From assembly GCA_020524525.2 (NCBI GenBank), contig CP129018.1, positions 868,001 through 932,000 of the forward strand: a stretch of DNA of 64,000 nt, given 5' to 3'. Of this stretch, positions 28,405 through 36,943 are shown in pieces. Both the position numbers and the translations under genes were made by a program. The notes under the pieces are model-generated. The model had not been told where the DNA came from. It did no database searches and saw only the letters and a list, made by a program, of their open reading frames with translations. This DNA comes from Bacillus tianshenii (GTDB lineage Bacteria > Bacillota > Bacilli > Bacillales > Bacillaceae_N). Each line of letters starts with the position of its first letter. Position 1 is the stretch's first letter.

Positions 28405-29271
28405 ATGAAAAAAATAGGTTTTGTATTGTTTTGCGCATTCTTACTGAGTGCATGCGGAACAAATACAGCCAGCGAGCCAGCTGATGAAAACCAATCTGCA
28501 CAGGCTGAAAAGAAAGAAGAGGAAAAAAGTGCAGACGCAAAAAATGAAGAAAAGGTAGAACAAGAGCAGCCGAAAGAGGAAGAAGGACAGCAGGAAGAAG
28601 AGGTTCAGGCCGAAGAACAAGAACCGCAATACCGAATCAACTCAGCCAATTGGGGAGTTGAGCCGATTGAGGAAGCTTCGGAAAATGTTGTGCTGCTCAC
28701 ATTTGATGATGCCCCTGATAAGCATGCGCTTGAAATTGCTAACACATTAAAAGAAAAAGATGCACCAGCGATCTTTTTTGTAAATGGTCACTTTATTGAT
28801 ACGGAAGAAGAGAAGAAAGTGTTAAAGCAAATTTATGATATGGGCTTTACAATTGGGAATCATACGTATAACCACAAGCAGTTAGATACACTTAGTCAGC
28901 AGCAGCAAAAAGAAGAAATTGTCTCATTAAGTGATGAAATTGAAGCGGTTATTGGCGAACGTCCGAAATATTTCCGTGCGCCATTTGGTGTAAACACTGA
29001 CTACAGCAAACAGGTCGTTGCAGAAGAAGGCATGCTTCTAATGAATTGGTCATACGGCTATGACTGGAACAAAGAATATATGAGTAAGGATGCGATTGCT
29101 GATATTATGGTCAACACACCGCTGTTAAGAAACGGCTCAAACCTGCTTATGCATGACCGTGAATGGACAGCGGCAGGCCTTCCGCAAATTATTGATGGCT
29201 TGCGAGAAAAAGGCTATACAATGGTCGACCCAGAGTTATTGGAAACACCAGAAGATAAACAACAACAATAA
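28405..29271 (+). CDS. Polysaccharide deacetylase lipoprotein
   Basis: A 288-residue lipoprotein (lipobox LLSAC, Cys about 15), then a Glu/Gln/Lys-rich spacer of about 60 residues, then a NodB domain: motif 1 LTFDDAPD, motif 2 GNHTYNHKQLD, motif 3 YFRAPFGVN, then MNWSYGYDW and LLMHDREWTAAGLP. NodB proteins remove acetyl from peptidoglycan or chitin-like sugars, here outside the membrane. Motif 1 has A where most have G (TFDDG), but both Asp and both His are present. ATG 28405 fits the signal peptide; the upstream in-frame start at 28339 does not. Confidence 0.88.
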   Translation: MKKIGFVLFCAFLLSACGTNTASEPADENQSAQAEKKEEEKSADAKNEEKVEQEQPKEEEGQQEEEVQAEEQEPQYRINSANWGVEPIEEASENVVLLTFDDAPDKHALEIANTLKEKDAPAIFFVNGHFIDTEEEKKVLKQIYDMGFTIGNHTYNHKQLDTLSQQQQKEEIVSLSDEIEAVIGERPKYFRAPFGVNTDYSKQVVAEEGMLLMNWSYGYDWNKEYMSKDAIADIMVNTPLLRNGSNLLMHDREWTAAGLPQIIDGLREKGYTMVDPELLETPEDKQQQ

Positions 29272-29595
29272 GAATCAAAAAGAAGAGCTGCCAGGTGGAG
29301 GGCAGCTCTTTCCATTTTCGCTCCGCTTTTACAAGTTGGTTGGTACGGAACGAGGTACTATTTTATTAAGAAAAGGGGGTATGAAGATGCTGAAAGTTGT
29401 GTGTTAGCACTTCTTTCGCTTGTCAATATAACATTCGGTTTCCGGATTACTTTATGGGTGGTTAAAATAATTTCGAAAAATTCCGAACCTAATTTGATTC
29501 TTAAAACATCCTAAACACTGATGTCGCTCAGCCTGATTTGTGGGCAATGAATAAGGGTATAATAATACAAGCTGTGTTTTCGGGAGGATGTTTGA
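29272..29595. other. Intergenic region with terminator and possible short leader ORF
   Basis: After the terminator (29285-29312) lies an eight-codon ORF (29381-29407, MKMLKVVC) behind a strong AAAAGGGGG site, then about 190 bases to the CNNM gene. I see no known metal riboswitch. Confidence 0.4.
29285..29312 (+). terminator. Terminator of the deacetylase gene
   Basis: GAGCTGCC (29285-29292) pairs with GGCAGCTC (29301-29308), followed by TTT. Confidence 0.85.
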
Positions 29596-30924
29596 ATGGC
29601 ATTATTTAATTTATTTTTGATTGCACTGCTTATTGCACTGACAGCCTTTTTTGTTGCGTCAGAATTTGCAATTGTTAAGGTGCGCTCAACGAAAATTGAA
29701 GAAATGGCGGCAGACGGTAATAAAACAGCACAGGCCGCTAAGAAGGTTATCGGAAATCTAGACGGCTATTTATCAGCTTGTCAGCTCGGGATAACAATTA
29801 CATCACTCGGCCTCGGTTGGCTCGGGGAACCGACTGTTGAAAAGCTGCTTCATCCTGTGTTTGAATCATTTGAATTAAATCCGTCAGTCGTGTCTGTTCT
29901 CTCATTTGCAATTGCCTTCTTTGTCATTACATTTTTGCATGTCGTTGTAGGGGAGCTAGCTCCGAAAACAATTGCAATTCAGCAGGCAGAAAAGCTGACG
30001 CTGCTAATCGCAAAGCCGATGATTTTCTTTCACAAGGTGATGTACCCATTTATTTGGCTGTTGAATGGCTCAGCCCGCGTGATTACAAGCATGTTAGGCT
30101 TCAAAACAGCTTCTGAGCATGAAGTGGCACATTCAGAAGAAGAGCTCCGGATTATCTTATCAGAGAGCTATAAGAGCGGAGAGATTAATCAAGCTGAATA
30201 TAAGTTTGTCGATAAAATATTCGAATTTGACAACAGGATTGCCAAAGAAATTATGGTCCCGCGTACCGAAATAATTGCAGTCGATGAAGAGGACTCTCTG
30301 CAAGCAAATGTGAATCTAATGCTTCAAGAAAAATATACGCGCTTTCCAGTTATGAATGGAGATAAGGACCATATTACAGGGGTTGTCAACCTGAAGGAGA
30401 TCTTAAGTGACTTAGTTTCAGAAGACGGCATTGAGCAAAAAAAGATTACGCAATACACAAGACCTGTTATTCAAGTGATTGAGTCCATTCCGATTCATGA
30501 TTTGCTTGTGAAGATGCAGAAGGAGCGGACACATATGGCAATCTTAATCGATGAATATGGCGGGACTGCAGGGCTTGTAACGGTGGAAGATATTTTAGAA
30601 GAAATCGTTGGGGAAATTCGCGATGAATTTGATATTGATGAGAAGCCGTACATTGAACGAATTGATGAACAGACAATCATCGTAGACGGGAAGACATTAA
30701 TTGATGATGTGAATAAAGTTTGTCAACTGAACCTAGATAGTGAGAATGTCGACACGATCGGCGGCTGGCTTCACTCTGAGAAAATTGACTTGCAGGAGCA
30801 GGAAGAAATCCATAAAGATGATGTCACCTTTAAAGTGTTAAAGATGGATGGAAGACATATTGACTCTGTAAAAATTTCAAAAGCGAAGACAGTGCAGAAG
30901 AGTGAAAGTGGATATAGCGGGTAG
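29596..30924 (+). CDS. CNNM/CorC (HlyC) family membrane protein
   Basis: A 442-residue protein. An N-terminal CNNM transmembrane domain (about 1-190, ASEFAIVKVRSTKIEEMA, CQLGITITSLGLGWLGEP) is followed by a CBS pair (about 205-335, IMVPRTEIIAV, HMAILIDEYGGTAGLVT with VEDILEEIVGEI) and a C-terminal CorC domain. Relatives in B. subtilis (YhdP/MpfA, YrkA, YqhB, YugS) handle Mg2+ efflux or resistance. GGGAGG precedes the ATG. The paralogue name cannot be assigned safely. Confidence 0.9.
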   Translation: MALFNLFLIALLIALTAFFVASEFAIVKVRSTKIEEMAADGNKTAQAAKKVIGNLDGYLSACQLGITITSLGLGWLGEPTVEKLLHPVFESFELNPSVVSVLSFAIAFFVITFLHVVVGELAPKTIAIQQAEKLTLLIAKPMIFFHKVMYPFIWLLNGSARVITSMLGFKTASEHEVAHSEEELRIILSESYKSGEINQAEYKFVDKIFEFDNRIAKEIMVPRTEIIAVDEEDSLQANVNLMLQEKYTRFPVMNGDKDHITGVVNLKEILSDLVSEDGIEQKKITQYTRPVIQVIESIPIHDLLVKMQKERTHMAILIDEYGGTAGLVTVEDILEEIVGEIRDEFDIDEKPYIERIDEQTIIVDGKTLIDDVNKVCQLNLDSENVDTIGGWLHSEKIDLQEQEEIHKDDVTFKVLKMDGRHIDSVKISKAKTVQKSESGYSG

Positions 30925-30935
30925 AGTTGTGCAGA

Positions 30936-30972
30936 AAAAGAGCCCTCAACGTTATAAGCTGAGGGCTCTTTT
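30936..30972. terminator. Bidirectional terminator
   Basis: AGAGCCCTCA (30939-30948) pairs with TGAGGGCTCT (30960-30969), with A-run left and T-run right; it serves two convergent genes. Confidence 0.9.
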
Positions 30973-30975
30973 GAA

Positions 30976-31401
30976 TTATTTTCGTTTATAATAGTACATT
31001 ACACGGTCGTTAAAAAGGTGGAGTTCACCTTCAAGCTTCTTAGCTAGGAATTTGCAAAATTCATTTGCTTTTCCTTTATCCCCGTGCGTCGACTCATCTG
31101 GAAGCGCTACTTGGATGTAGGAGAGAGGTGGTTCTTCCCCTGTTGTTTCTTCTGTTCCAACGCCAACAAGAATATATTCATAACGATCTTCAATGCCTTT
31201 TAAGTAAAACCATTGTCCTTTTGCCTCAGGTTTTTGCTTCATTTCATATGGAAACGCTGCCCCATCATACTTCCAGCTCAGCTGTTTGCCTGTTTTGCTT
31301 GTAATATCTTTATAATAGTAGAATAAGTCCTTTACTTCTTCTAATGTAATTTCTTGCTGCTTCGAGCCTGGTACAAGCTTAATATATGCACTTCCTGCCA
31401 T
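30976..31401 (-). CDS. DUF1885-like conserved protein
   Basis: A 141-residue soluble protein with no membrane segment. Features are AYIKLVPGSKQQEITLEEVKD, WKYDGAAFPYEM, GIEDRYEYILVGVG and PDESTHGDKGKANEFCKFLA. I believe this is the Bacillaceae DUF1885 family, known from structure but not function. The start ATG 31401 has GGGGG upstream. Confidence 0.6.
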   Translation of the reverse strand: MAGSAYIKLVPGSKQQEITLEEVKDLFYYYKDITSKTGKQLSWKYDGAAFPYEMKQKPEAKGQWFYLKGIEDRYEYILVGVGTEETTGEEPPLSYIQVALPDESTHGDKGKANEFCKFLAKKLEGELHLFNDRVMYYYKRK

Positions 31402-31570
31402 GAAAGGTCCCCCCTAATCAATAAAACGTTTTCAATCCATTAATATCTTAGCACTCTAAACAAGAAATTGACAACTGTTTCAACAATTGTGGAGCTTGGA
31501 TTCTTTTAACCTCTTAGCGTTCTAGCAATCTAATGAAAAAAAGCTACACTTTTTCCAAAAAAAATAAAAC

Positions 31571-31599
31571 TTGCATTTTTTCGTAATTTAATATACAAT
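31571..31599 (+). promoter_or_regulatory. Candidate promoter for the DUF3055-like gene
   Basis: TTGCAT (31571-31576) and TACAAT (31594-31599) are separated by 17 bp, giving a leader of about 90 bases. Confidence 0.5.
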
Positions 31600-31695
31600 A
31601 AATTCAGAAAGTTAAGAAAACTAGAATGGGGTAGTAGACGCCATTCACTAGGGGGTTTTCGGAAAAACGTAATTTTAAAGGAGGAGGACTATAGG

Positions 31696-31995
31696 ATGAT
31701 GGAATTTCACAAGTTTTATGAAGAGCATGAAAATGTAAAGGTACGGTTTGTTGGTTTTTCAACAGATGATGTCCGTTATGATTTTGGGATTGTCTATACG
31801 AACATGTTTTTTGGAAAGCCACTAGTCATTTGCATGCAGACAGGTCGTTCTTCTCTATTAGATGCTGAAGATGTGAAAGATTTAGAGTATATTCAGCGCG
31901 CATTCCGCATTGCAACTGAACAAGAGGCAATGCATCTTGCCGAGTTTTTCTTAGACACACTACCAACCCCACAGCTCGGGGCACAGTACGATTAA
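31696..31995 (+). CDS. DUF3055-like small protein
   Basis: A 99-residue protein with VRYDFGIVYTNMFFGKPLVICMQTGRSSLL, followed by an acidic, helical C-terminus. The Y-T-(N/D)-x-F-F-G-K pattern matches the DUF3055 family of Firmicutes as I remember it; its function is unknown. GGAGGAGG lies 8 bases before the ATG, suggesting strong translation. Confidence 0.65.
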   Translation: MMEFHKFYEEHENVKVRFVGFSTDDVRYDFGIVYTNMFFGKPLVICMQTGRSSLLDAEDVKDLEYIQRAFRIATEQEAMHLAEFFLDTLPTPQLGAQYD

Positions 31996-32054
31996 TAACT
32001 GAACGGAAATGGAGAGGCATCTTTTTGAGAAAAGAGGCCTCTTTTTCTATTTGC

Positions 32055-32250
32055 GAGTGCGAGGGGCGGTGTCGCCCCTAGTCGAGCCGCCTCCGCTTTC
32101 GACGCACAGGATGTGCTAGTGCAGGCGTTGTCACAGGACGTGACGCTCTTAACCGACGTTCCTTTTAATGCACCGAAAGCAAAAAGCGGCTTTCTCTGTG
32201 TGAAGGCTCCAGCAATCGGACAGCCTAAACACCTTTCTCCGCTTTTCTAT
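32055..32250 (+). repeat. Dispersed repeat, AGGAY-hairpin type (32.1-kb copy)
   Basis: GGGGCGGTGTCGCCCC hairpin, then the core with mini-hairpin 1 (32104-32116, GCAC stem, AGGAT loop) and mini-hairpin 2 (32130-32144, GTCAC stem, AGGAC loop), TCTTAACCGACGTTCCTTTT, then GTGAAGGCTCCAGC and a terminal CTCCGCTTTTC. It fills the gap between two convergent genes. Confidence 0.82.
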
Positions 32251-32251
32251 A

Positions 32252-32479
32252 TTATTTCTGGATTTCGAAGATGTCTTCGAGTTTGTTGCTGATGTATTGT
32301 TGGGCATCGGTGACGCCTTGGTTGTAGAAAGTGGGGGCGATTTCTTGCATGATAAAATCTAGAAACAACGTGGCAGCAAGGTCGCCGATTTCTTCGTTTC
32401 GCTCCTCATAAAAGTAGTTTTTAATGCTACGTTGTAATTCTTCTTTTGTCTCGGTTGATAAATTGTAATCTTTGTTCAT
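32252..32479 (-). CDS. DUF2164 family protein
   Basis: A 75-residue protein: LSTETKEELQRSIKNYFYEE, RNEEIGDLAATLFLDFIMQEIAPTFYNQGV. This length and the E-E-I-G-x-L...G-P-x-x-Y-N-Q-G pattern fit DUF2164, a small helical family of unknown role. Its stop lies directly against the 32.1-kb repeat. Confidence 0.8.
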   Translation of the reverse strand: MNKDYNLSTETKEELQRSIKNYFYEERNEEIGDLAATLFLDFIMQEIAPTFYNQGVTDAQQYISNKLEDIFEIQK

Positions 32480-32638
32480 TTGTTCTGCCTCCTGCTCTGT
32501 TATCGATATAAATTCAGCATAAATAATCTATCAAAGAAATACAATTGAAAATGGATTTAGCCTCTATTCATTGAGCATAGCTTATTAAGGTCCATCATTC
32601 CTTTAAAAGAAACAATTAATGTTTTTGCCTATTTTTAT

Positions 32639-32687
32639 TATGTTATACAATTTAGGGGTTGACGAATCTAATGTGACATATTATTAT
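32639..32687 (+). promoter_or_regulatory. SR1 promoter with two CcpN operators
   Basis: TTGACG (32659-32664) and TATTAT (32682-32687) are 17 bp apart. TATGTTATACA (32639-32649) and TGTGACATATT (32672-32682) each fit the CcpN consensus TRTGHYATAYW completely. Their centres are 33 bp apart, three helical turns, one upstream of -35 and one between -35 and -10. CcpN represses SR1, gapB and pckA during glycolytic growth in B. subtilis. Confidence 0.8.
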
Positions 32688-32740
32688 TAAGGCAACATAA
32701 CATTAAGCGTTTACAAAACTTATTAAAGGGAGATGGAACA

Positions 32741-32860
32741 ATGGGTATCATCGTTTGCCAATCATGTGAAAGCACAATCGAACATTTTGAGGACGAAAAA
32801 GTATCGACACTTTACGCAAAGTGTGACGGCTGCTGCGACGATGAAGACATTGATGAATAA
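32741..32860 (+). CDS. sr1p: SR1P, GapA-binding peptide
   Basis: A 39-residue peptide beginning MGIIVCQSCESTIEHFEDEK and continuing VSTLYAKCDGCC with an acidic tail. The MG-x-IVCQ-x-C start, FEDEK and TLYxKC are the conserved marks of SR1P. It has four Cys in two pairs, suggesting metal binding. In B. subtilis it binds glyceraldehyde-3-phosphate dehydrogenase GapA and enhances its partnership with RNase J1, whose gene is also in this window. AAAGGGAG precedes the ATG. Confidence 0.88.
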   Translation: MGIIVCQSCESTIEHFEDEKVSTLYAKCDGCCDDEDIDE

Positions 32861-32883
32861 CAACATAACCTTAAATTGAGACG

Positions 32884-32918
32884 AAAGCCCTTTCCCGGTC
32901 GTGGGAAAGGGCTTTTTT
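32884..32918 (+). terminator. Terminator of SR1
   Basis: AAAGCCCTTTCCC (32884-32896) pairs with GGGAAAGGGCTTT, followed by T6. Confidence 0.93.
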
Positions 32919-33030
32919 ATTTAGGTTATACTTAAATCGCAAAGGGTTGGGACAAATCTCATCTTTCAGAAACTGTTTCGTTTGATTATAATCATGTTGA
33001 ATAGTTGCTTTAAGGTAAAGAGGGATGGAA

Positions 33031-33720
33031 ATGAGAAGCAGGCGAGTGATTAAACGAAAAAAGAAGTCACGGCGTTTAAAGCGACGGATCTTTCTCTTTA
33101 TGGTGCTGGTTGTTCTTTGCTTTGCAGGAATTATACATGTGGGCAATCTGTTACGAGAACAAGCCGTAGGTGTCCAGCCGTCAGGGAAAACGGTTAAGAT
33201 TGAAGAAATGCCAGAATATGTGTCAAAGGCATTCGTAGCCGTCGAAGATGAACGTTATTATTACCACTTTGGCGTCGACCCAGTTGGTTTAGCACGGGCA
33301 ATACGGGCAGACATGGAAGCGGGAGGGTTCGTTCAAGGCGGTAGTACGATTACAATGCAGGCGGCACGGAACATTTATTTATCACATGATAAGACGATTA
33401 TGCGCAAAGTAAAAGAAATGATTATTGCCATTAACCTAGAATGGTATTACTCGAAAGAAGAGATTCTTGAAATGTATATGAATCATATTTATTTTGGAAG
33501 CGGCAATTACGGAATAGAAGCGGCTGCCAATGAGTACTTTGGCAAAACAACTACAAAAAATAATAGCAGTCGCGAAGTGCTTACACCGCAAGAGGCTGCA
33601 GTGCTCGCCGGGATGGTCAAAGCTCCTGAATATTACGCAAACAATCCCGAAAAAGCAGAAAAACGCGGCGAAGTTGTCTATAAGAAAATGGACAAGCTAG
33701 GCTATCTTCCAACAGAATAA
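33031..33720 (+). CDS. Monofunctional peptidoglycan transglycosylase (GT51)
   Basis: A 229-residue protein: a very basic N-terminus (RSRRVIKRKKKSRRLKRR), one membrane anchor (about 22-40), then a complete GT51 glycosyltransferase domain: VAVEDERYYYHFGVDP with the catalytic Glu, GGSTITMQAARNIYL, KEEILEMYMNHIYFGSG, GIEAAANEYFGK and LTPQEAAVLAGMVKAPEYY. There is no transpeptidase domain. It polymerises lipid II outside the membrane. The usual Phe of ED-x-x-F is Tyr here. ATG 33031 is used because AGAGGG sits 6 bases upstream; ATG 33025 is too close. Confidence 0.9.
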   Translation: MRSRRVIKRKKKSRRLKRRIFLFMVLVVLCFAGIIHVGNLLREQAVGVQPSGKTVKIEEMPEYVSKAFVAVEDERYYYHFGVDPVGLARAIRADMEAGGFVQGGSTITMQAARNIYLSHDKTIMRKVKEMIIAINLEWYYSKEEILEMYMNHIYFGSGNYGIEAAANEYFGKTTTKNNSSREVLTPQEAAVLAGMVKAPEYYANNPEKAEKRGEVVYKKMDKLGYLPTE

Positions 33721-33726
33721 ATGAAC

Positions 33727-33763
33727 AACCCTGCGGCTACGAATCACCGCAGGGTTTGTTTGT
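33727..33763 (+). terminator. Terminator of the transglycosylase gene
   Basis: AACCCTGCGG (33727-33736) pairs with CCGCAGGGTT (33747-33756), followed by TGTTTGT. Confidence 0.82.
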
Positions 33764-33918
33764 CTTCCGACGCACAGGACGTGCTAGCGTCGGTGTTGTC
33801 ACAGGACGTTTCGTTCTTAACCGACGTTTCTATTAATGCTCCGAGGCAAAGAGCGCCTCTATGCATGAAGGCTCCAGCAAACAATATTTCTAAGCGGCCC
33901 GCCTCCGCTTTTCTTATT
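33764..33918 (+). repeat. Dispersed repeat, AGGAY-hairpin type (33.8-kb copy)
   Basis: Mini-hairpin 1 (33772-33784, GCAC stem, AGGAC loop) is intact. Mini-hairpin 2 (33798-33812, GTCAC...GTTTC) is a mismatched hybrid of the two stem types seen elsewhere. The distal part GCTCCGAGGCAAAGAGCGCC...CTCCGCTTTTC matches 18908-18965. It runs into the 3' end of speA. Confidence 0.8.
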
Positions 33919-35395
33919 TAATAGCTCTGTGTTCTTTGATGACGCGGAGGGTTTTTAGTTGGTCGTCTTCTGGGCCTTGGACGGGTAGGCCTGCTTCGTA
34001 GTTTTCTGCGATGTAGCTTAGGTTTGTTTCGGTGATGATTTCGCCTGGGATTAGGATTGGGATGCCTGGCGGGTAGATCATCACGAATTCAGCGATAATG
34101 CGGCCTGCTGATTCTTCGAATGGTACGATTTCTGTTTCGGCGTAAAAAGCATCACGCGGCGATAGGGAGAGAAGCGGGATGTTCGGTACGTGGACATGTT
34201 TCGCTTCACGCACTTCTGCTACATCTTTTCGTTCCTCTGAAAGCTTTGTTAATGCTTCAACAAGCAGGCTTGTTTCGGTTTCGCTGTCTCCAGGTGTAAT
34301 AATGCAAAGAATGTTATACAAATCAGACAGTTCAACTTCAATATTGTAATGCTCGCGTAACCAAACCTCGACATCATAGCCTGTCATACCGAGATCTTTA
34401 ATAGAAACAATCAGCTTTGTCGGGTCCATATCATAAGTTGATTTCGTTCCTAAAATTTCACGTCCCGCACAGTAAAGGTGTGGGATTTCGTTAATTGCAC
34501 TGCGTGTTTTTTCTGCTAAGTCAATCGTACGTGATAATAGTTCATGCCCGTTTGTTGCAAGTTGCTTTCTTGCAGTATCTAATGAAGCAAGCAGCAGATA
34601 AGACGTTGATGTCGTCGTCAGCATGCTGATAATGGATTGGACACGTTCCACTGAAACAAGACCTTCACGTACATTTAGAATGGAGCTTTGTGTCATGGAA
34701 CCGCCAAGCTTATGCACGCTCGTTGCCGCCATATCTGCTCCAGCCTGCATTGCAGAAAGAGGCAGGTCTTCATGGAAGTGGATATGAACTCCGTGTGCTT
34801 CATCAACCAGCACTGGTACGTCGTATGAATGGGCAATATCAACGATTTCTTTTAAGTTTGCTGAAACCCCGAAATACGTCGGGTTAATGACAAATAATCC
34901 TTTTGCATCAGGATGTGCCTCCAGCGCTTTCCGTGCAGAATCGACGGTAATACCGTGTGAAATCCCTAAATTACGGTCAATTTCAGGATGAATAAAAATT
35001 GGCGTCGCACCGCTGAAAATAATCGCTGACATCACAGATTTGTGCACGTTACGTGGAACGATAATTTTCTCTCCTGGGGCACAAACAGACATAATCATCG
35101 TCATAATAGCACCGCTTGTTCCTTGTACAGAAAAGAAGGTATGATCTGCGCCAAATGCTTCTGCGGCAAGTTCTTGTGCTTCCTTAATCATGCCGTGTGG
35201 ATGGTGCAGATCATCAAGTGGCCCGATATTAATCAAGTCAATTGATAAAGCATTTTTTCCGATAAAGTCACGAAATTCAGGGTCCATTCCTGCCCCTTTT
35301 TTATGGCCTGGAATATGGAACTGGACTGGATTTCGCTTTATATGTTCTAATAAGCCGGAAAATAACGGCGTTTTCGTTTGTTGCAATTTACGCAC
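33914..35395 (-). CDS. speA: Arginine decarboxylase SpeA (Orn/Lys/Arg decarboxylase family)
   Basis: A 493-residue fold type I PLP enzyme. N-terminal VQFHIPGHKKGAGMDPEF, VQGTSGAIMTMIMS, LVDEAHGVHIHFH and the PLP-lysine motif TSVHKLGGSMTQSSIL are all present, and the C-terminal decarboxylase domain follows (about 400-490). It makes agmatine, the first step to putrescine and spermidine. Location next to SR1 and yktA matches B. subtilis speA; paralogues such as YaaO share the fold, so the assignment rests also on synteny. Confidence 0.93.
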   Translation of the reverse strand: MRKLQQTKTPLFSGLLEHIKRNPVQFHIPGHKKGAGMDPEFRDFIGKNALSIDLINIGPLDDLHHPHGMIKEAQELAAEAFGADHTFFSVQGTSGAIMTMIMSVCAPGEKIIVPRNVHKSVMSAIIFSGATPIFIHPEIDRNLGISHGITVDSARKALEAHPDAKGLFVINPTYFGVSANLKEIVDIAHSYDVPVLVDEAHGVHIHFHEDLPLSAMQAGADMAATSVHKLGGSMTQSSILNVREGLVSVERVQSIISMLTTTSTSYLLLASLDTARKQLATNGHELLSRTIDLAEKTRSAINEIPHLYCAGREILGTKSTYDMDPTKLIVSIKDLGMTGYDVEVWLREHYNIEVELSDLYNILCIITPGDSETETSLLVEALTKLSEERKDVAEVREAKHVHVPNIPLLSLSPRDAFYAETEIVPFEESAGRIIAEFVMIYPPGIPILIPGEIITETNLSYIAENYEAGLPVQGPEDDQLKTLRVIKEHRAIK

Positions 35396-35617
35396 ACCTC
35401 ATTATTTCAAAATTACTGCCTAATAGATAGGCATAAAACAAATGAATTATAGCACCTGGCGAATGGCTTGCATAGATAAATTTTTCAAGATTGAGTGATT
35501 CTTGCTTCTACCATAACAGGCAAATGCAATTTGACAAAGGAATTTGTCGTTTTGAAGGCGAATAGTGGGAGAAGGGGATTATTTTTTTAAACATTCGAAC
35601 AAAGGGAGGACTATGAA

Positions 35618-36598
35618 ATGAATTGGGAGACACGCGTAACGAAAGCACTAGGGATTCAATATCCGATTATTCAAGGAGGCCTTGCCTATCTTGCCTATTC
35701 AGACTTAGCAGCAGCGGTGTCGAATGCTGGTGGCTTAGGGCAAATTACGGCAATGTCATTGCCTTCACCGGAAGCTTTGCGTGAGGAGATCCGCAAAGTT
35801 CGTGAAAAAACGGATAAGCCGTTTGGGGTAAACTTTGCCATTGGACAGCACGGCCGTCCATTTGAACATATGTTAGAGGTTGCGATTGAAGAAAAGGTTG
35901 AGGTTGTCTCCATGACAGGCGGAAACCCAACGCCGATTTTCAAGCAATTAGAAGGTACTGGTATTAAGAAGCTTGTACTTGTGGCAGCACGCCGTCAAGC
36001 TGAGAAAGCAGAAGAGCTTGGTGCAGATGCGGTTATGGTTGTCGGCCAAGAAGGTGGCGGACACTTAGGCCGTGATGATATCGGTACGATGATCCTTGTA
36101 CCGCAGGTGGTTGATTCTGTTTCGATTCCAGTTATCGCATCAGGCGGGATTGGTGATGGCCGCGGATTAATGGCAGCGCTTGCACTTGGCGCAGAAGGAA
36201 TTGAAATGGGAACACGTTTTATTGCCGTAAAAGAATGTGTTCATGCACATGAGGCTTATAAGCAGCGTTTAGTTGAAGGAAGTGAAAACGATACTGTAGT
36301 GATTAAGCGCTCACTCGGAGCTCCTGCACGTGCTGTTTCAAATGAGTGGACGACACGCATTTTGGAAATGGAAAAAGGCAACCCAGGCTATGAAGGGCTA
36401 AGGGACTTCATCAGCGGCAAGGCAAACCAACGCTACATTTATGAAGGAATTGAAGAAGAAGGCTTCGGCTGGGCAGGGCAAGTCCTCGGCCGTATTAAAG
36501 ACGTGCCGACGACACAAGAGCTGTTTGACCGAATGATCGGTGAAGCAGAAGAGATTCGAACGAAGTGGAGTGGCAATGTTCCATCTAGGTCGTTATAA
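35618..36598 (+). CDS. Nitronate monooxygenase / FabK-like flavoprotein
   Basis: A 326-residue FMN-binding TIM-barrel protein with PIIQGGLAYLAYSDLAAAVSNAGGLG, PFGVNFAIG, VVGQEGGGHLGRDDIG, IASGGIGDGRGL and ALGAEGIEMGTRFIA. These marks are shared by nitronate monooxygenases and FabK enoyl-ACP reductases. Which reaction it performs is unclear; it lacks neighbouring fatty-acid genes, so oxidation of nitronates or an NADH:quinone-type activity is as likely. AGGGAGGACT precedes the ATG. Confidence 0.85.
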   Translation: MNWETRVTKALGIQYPIIQGGLAYLAYSDLAAAVSNAGGLGQITAMSLPSPEALREEIRKVREKTDKPFGVNFAIGQHGRPFEHMLEVAIEEKVEVVSMTGGNPTPIFKQLEGTGIKKLVLVAARRQAEKAEELGADAVMVVGQEGGGHLGRDDIGTMILVPQVVDSVSIPVIASGGIGDGRGLMAALALGAEGIEMGTRFIAVKECVHAHEAYKQRLVEGSENDTVVIKRSLGAPARAVSNEWTTRILEMEKGNPGYEGLRDFISGKANQRYIYEGIEEEGFGWAGQVLGRIKDVPTTQELFDRMIGEAEEIRTKWSGNVPSRSL

Positions 36599-36634
36599 TA
36601 AGGAGAGAGTATCCTTATAAGCGTGGTGAAAAAG

Positions 36635-36904
36635 ATGGAATATTCATATCCAATGGCGATTGACTGGGACAAGCAGGAAGTGATCGATGCGATCGGTTTC
36701 TTTCAATGCATTGAAAAAGCATATGAAAAAGGGATTGAGCGCGACTTGCTGTTAGCAGCGTATCGTCGTTTCAAAGAAATTGTTCCAAGTAAGTCAGAAG
36801 AAAAGCAGCTGTTCCGTGAGTTTGATGAATCGGCTGATGTATCCTGTTATCATACGGTTAAGAAAGCACGCGAAAGTGAAAGCGGTATGAAAATTAAAAT
36901 GTAA
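36635..36904 (+). CDS. yktA: UPF0223 family protein YktA
   Basis: An 89-residue protein starting [20 protein letters not shown], with [32 protein letters not shown] and YHTVKKARE. These match UPF0223 (YktA), a small helical protein of unknown role. ATG 36635 is chosen over GTG 36623. Order speA-yktA-yktB follows B. subtilis. Confidence 0.9.
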   Translation: MEYSYPMAIDWDKQEVIDAIGFFQCIEKAYEKGIERDLLLAAYRRFKEIVPSKSEEKQLFREFDESADVSCYHTVKKARESESGMKIKM

Positions 36905-36909
36905 CAGTG

Positions 36910-36943
36910 ACGTCCGTTTCCTTCTGTGGAACGGGCGTTTTTA
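36910..36943 (+). terminator. Terminator of yktA
   Basis: ACGTCCGTTTCC pairs imperfectly with GGAACGGGCGT (36928-36938), then T5. Confidence 0.78.

Larger units (their letters stand above)
32694..32918 (+). ncRNA. sr1: SR1 dual-function regulatory RNA
   Basis: About 225 bases from the predicted start near 32694 to a strong terminator ending 32918. It contains the SR1P ORF and lies between the pdh operon and speA, as in B. subtilis. SR1 base-pairs with ahrC mRNA to block its translation, and its peptide acts with GapA. The 3' pairing region with ahrC cannot be tested here. Confidence 0.82.

Noticed and set aside
29410-29595. Metal riboswitch (M-box or similar) before the CNNM gene
   Set aside because: No conserved aptamer blocks or terminator hairpin could be found.
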